Positions 63,857 to 64,000 of a stretch of DNA of 64,000 nt are shown here, one piece after another. Within the stretch, counting starts at the first letter, position 1. Every line of letters starts with the position of its first letter. Below the pieces are notes generated by a model. That model did not search any database. It was given only the letters and a program-made list of their open reading frames with translations, and was not told the DNA's origin. This stretch comes from Ciona intestinalis (taxonomy: Eukaryota; Chordata; Ascidiacea; Phlebobranchia; Cionidae). A program made the translations under genes and the position numbers. The DNA lies in contig NC_020177.2 in assembly GCF_000224145.3 (NCBI RefSeq), forward strand, positions 2,553,483 through 2,617,482. Reading direction: 5' to 3'.

Positions 63857-64000
63857 CAAGGGTCAACTTGGTTTTAGTTCTGAACTGAACTTTTAATTGA
63901 TTTACCTCATGCCCGCTTTTGACACAGACTCACCTCAACTGGGCCTTGAACCAAGACCCCTTTGGTTCAGTACCAAGCTACATAGCATTATGAATTTCTG

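Overview
The window is animal nuclear DNA. It is AT-rich, genes are split by many short introns, and repeats are dense. Everything points to a tunicate of the genus Ciona, most likely the C. intestinalis group. One gene reconstructs to a 764-residue protein that fits the Ciona axonemal p83.9 protein (CASC1/DNAI7 family). The two commonest repeats also resemble elements described from C. intestinalis: a roughly 195-bp palindromic-ended MITE and a roughly 330-bp SINE with a tRNA-like head. Seven runs of N mark assembly gaps. No prokaryotic operon, CRISPR array, rRNA or functional tRNA gene was seen, and no LTR retroelement or other virus-like element was recognised.

Layout, left to right: STK19 N-terminal part (minus, cut by the window edge, 1-514); a cytosolic sulfotransferase (minus, four exons, 2637-4178); two tandem kynureninase genes (minus), one complete with nine exons (5581-9413) and one whose first three exons fall in a 500-N gap (10961-13703); the axonemal gene (minus, fourteen exons, 16138-24084); a 7-kb gene-poor stretch with MITEs and clustered CACGTG/TGACGTCA motifs; a tetraspanin (plus, five exons, 31325-33958); an unrecognised 409-residue single-exon gene (minus, 36301-37530); one orphan NEK-type kinase exon (minus, 39387-39616) amid repeats and gaps; the trifunctional purine gene GART (minus, eighteen exons, 41821-54209); an intronless RRP12 (minus, 54731-58659, one apparent frame break); and a beta-1,3-galactosyltransferase-type GT31 gene (minus, eight exons, 59252-63301).

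Exons were placed by hand from splice consensus, reading-frame phase and recalled family sequences. Every multi-exon gene given exact exon coordinates closes in frame. The genes are mostly unrelated housekeeping and tissue genes with no shared pathway.

The strongest points for follow-up are: (1) an in-frame stop and AATAAA just past the last GARS-domain exon of GART, the arrangement known in vertebrates and Drosophila to make a GARS-only protein; (2) a perfect RFX X-box upstream of the axonemal gene; (3) a kynureninase tandem duplication whose copies share a MITE; (4) two GC-AG introns; (5) a triplicated splice-donor region in GART; (6) a one-base frame break in RRP12; and (7) two short hAT-like elements in GART introns with visible 8-bp target duplications.
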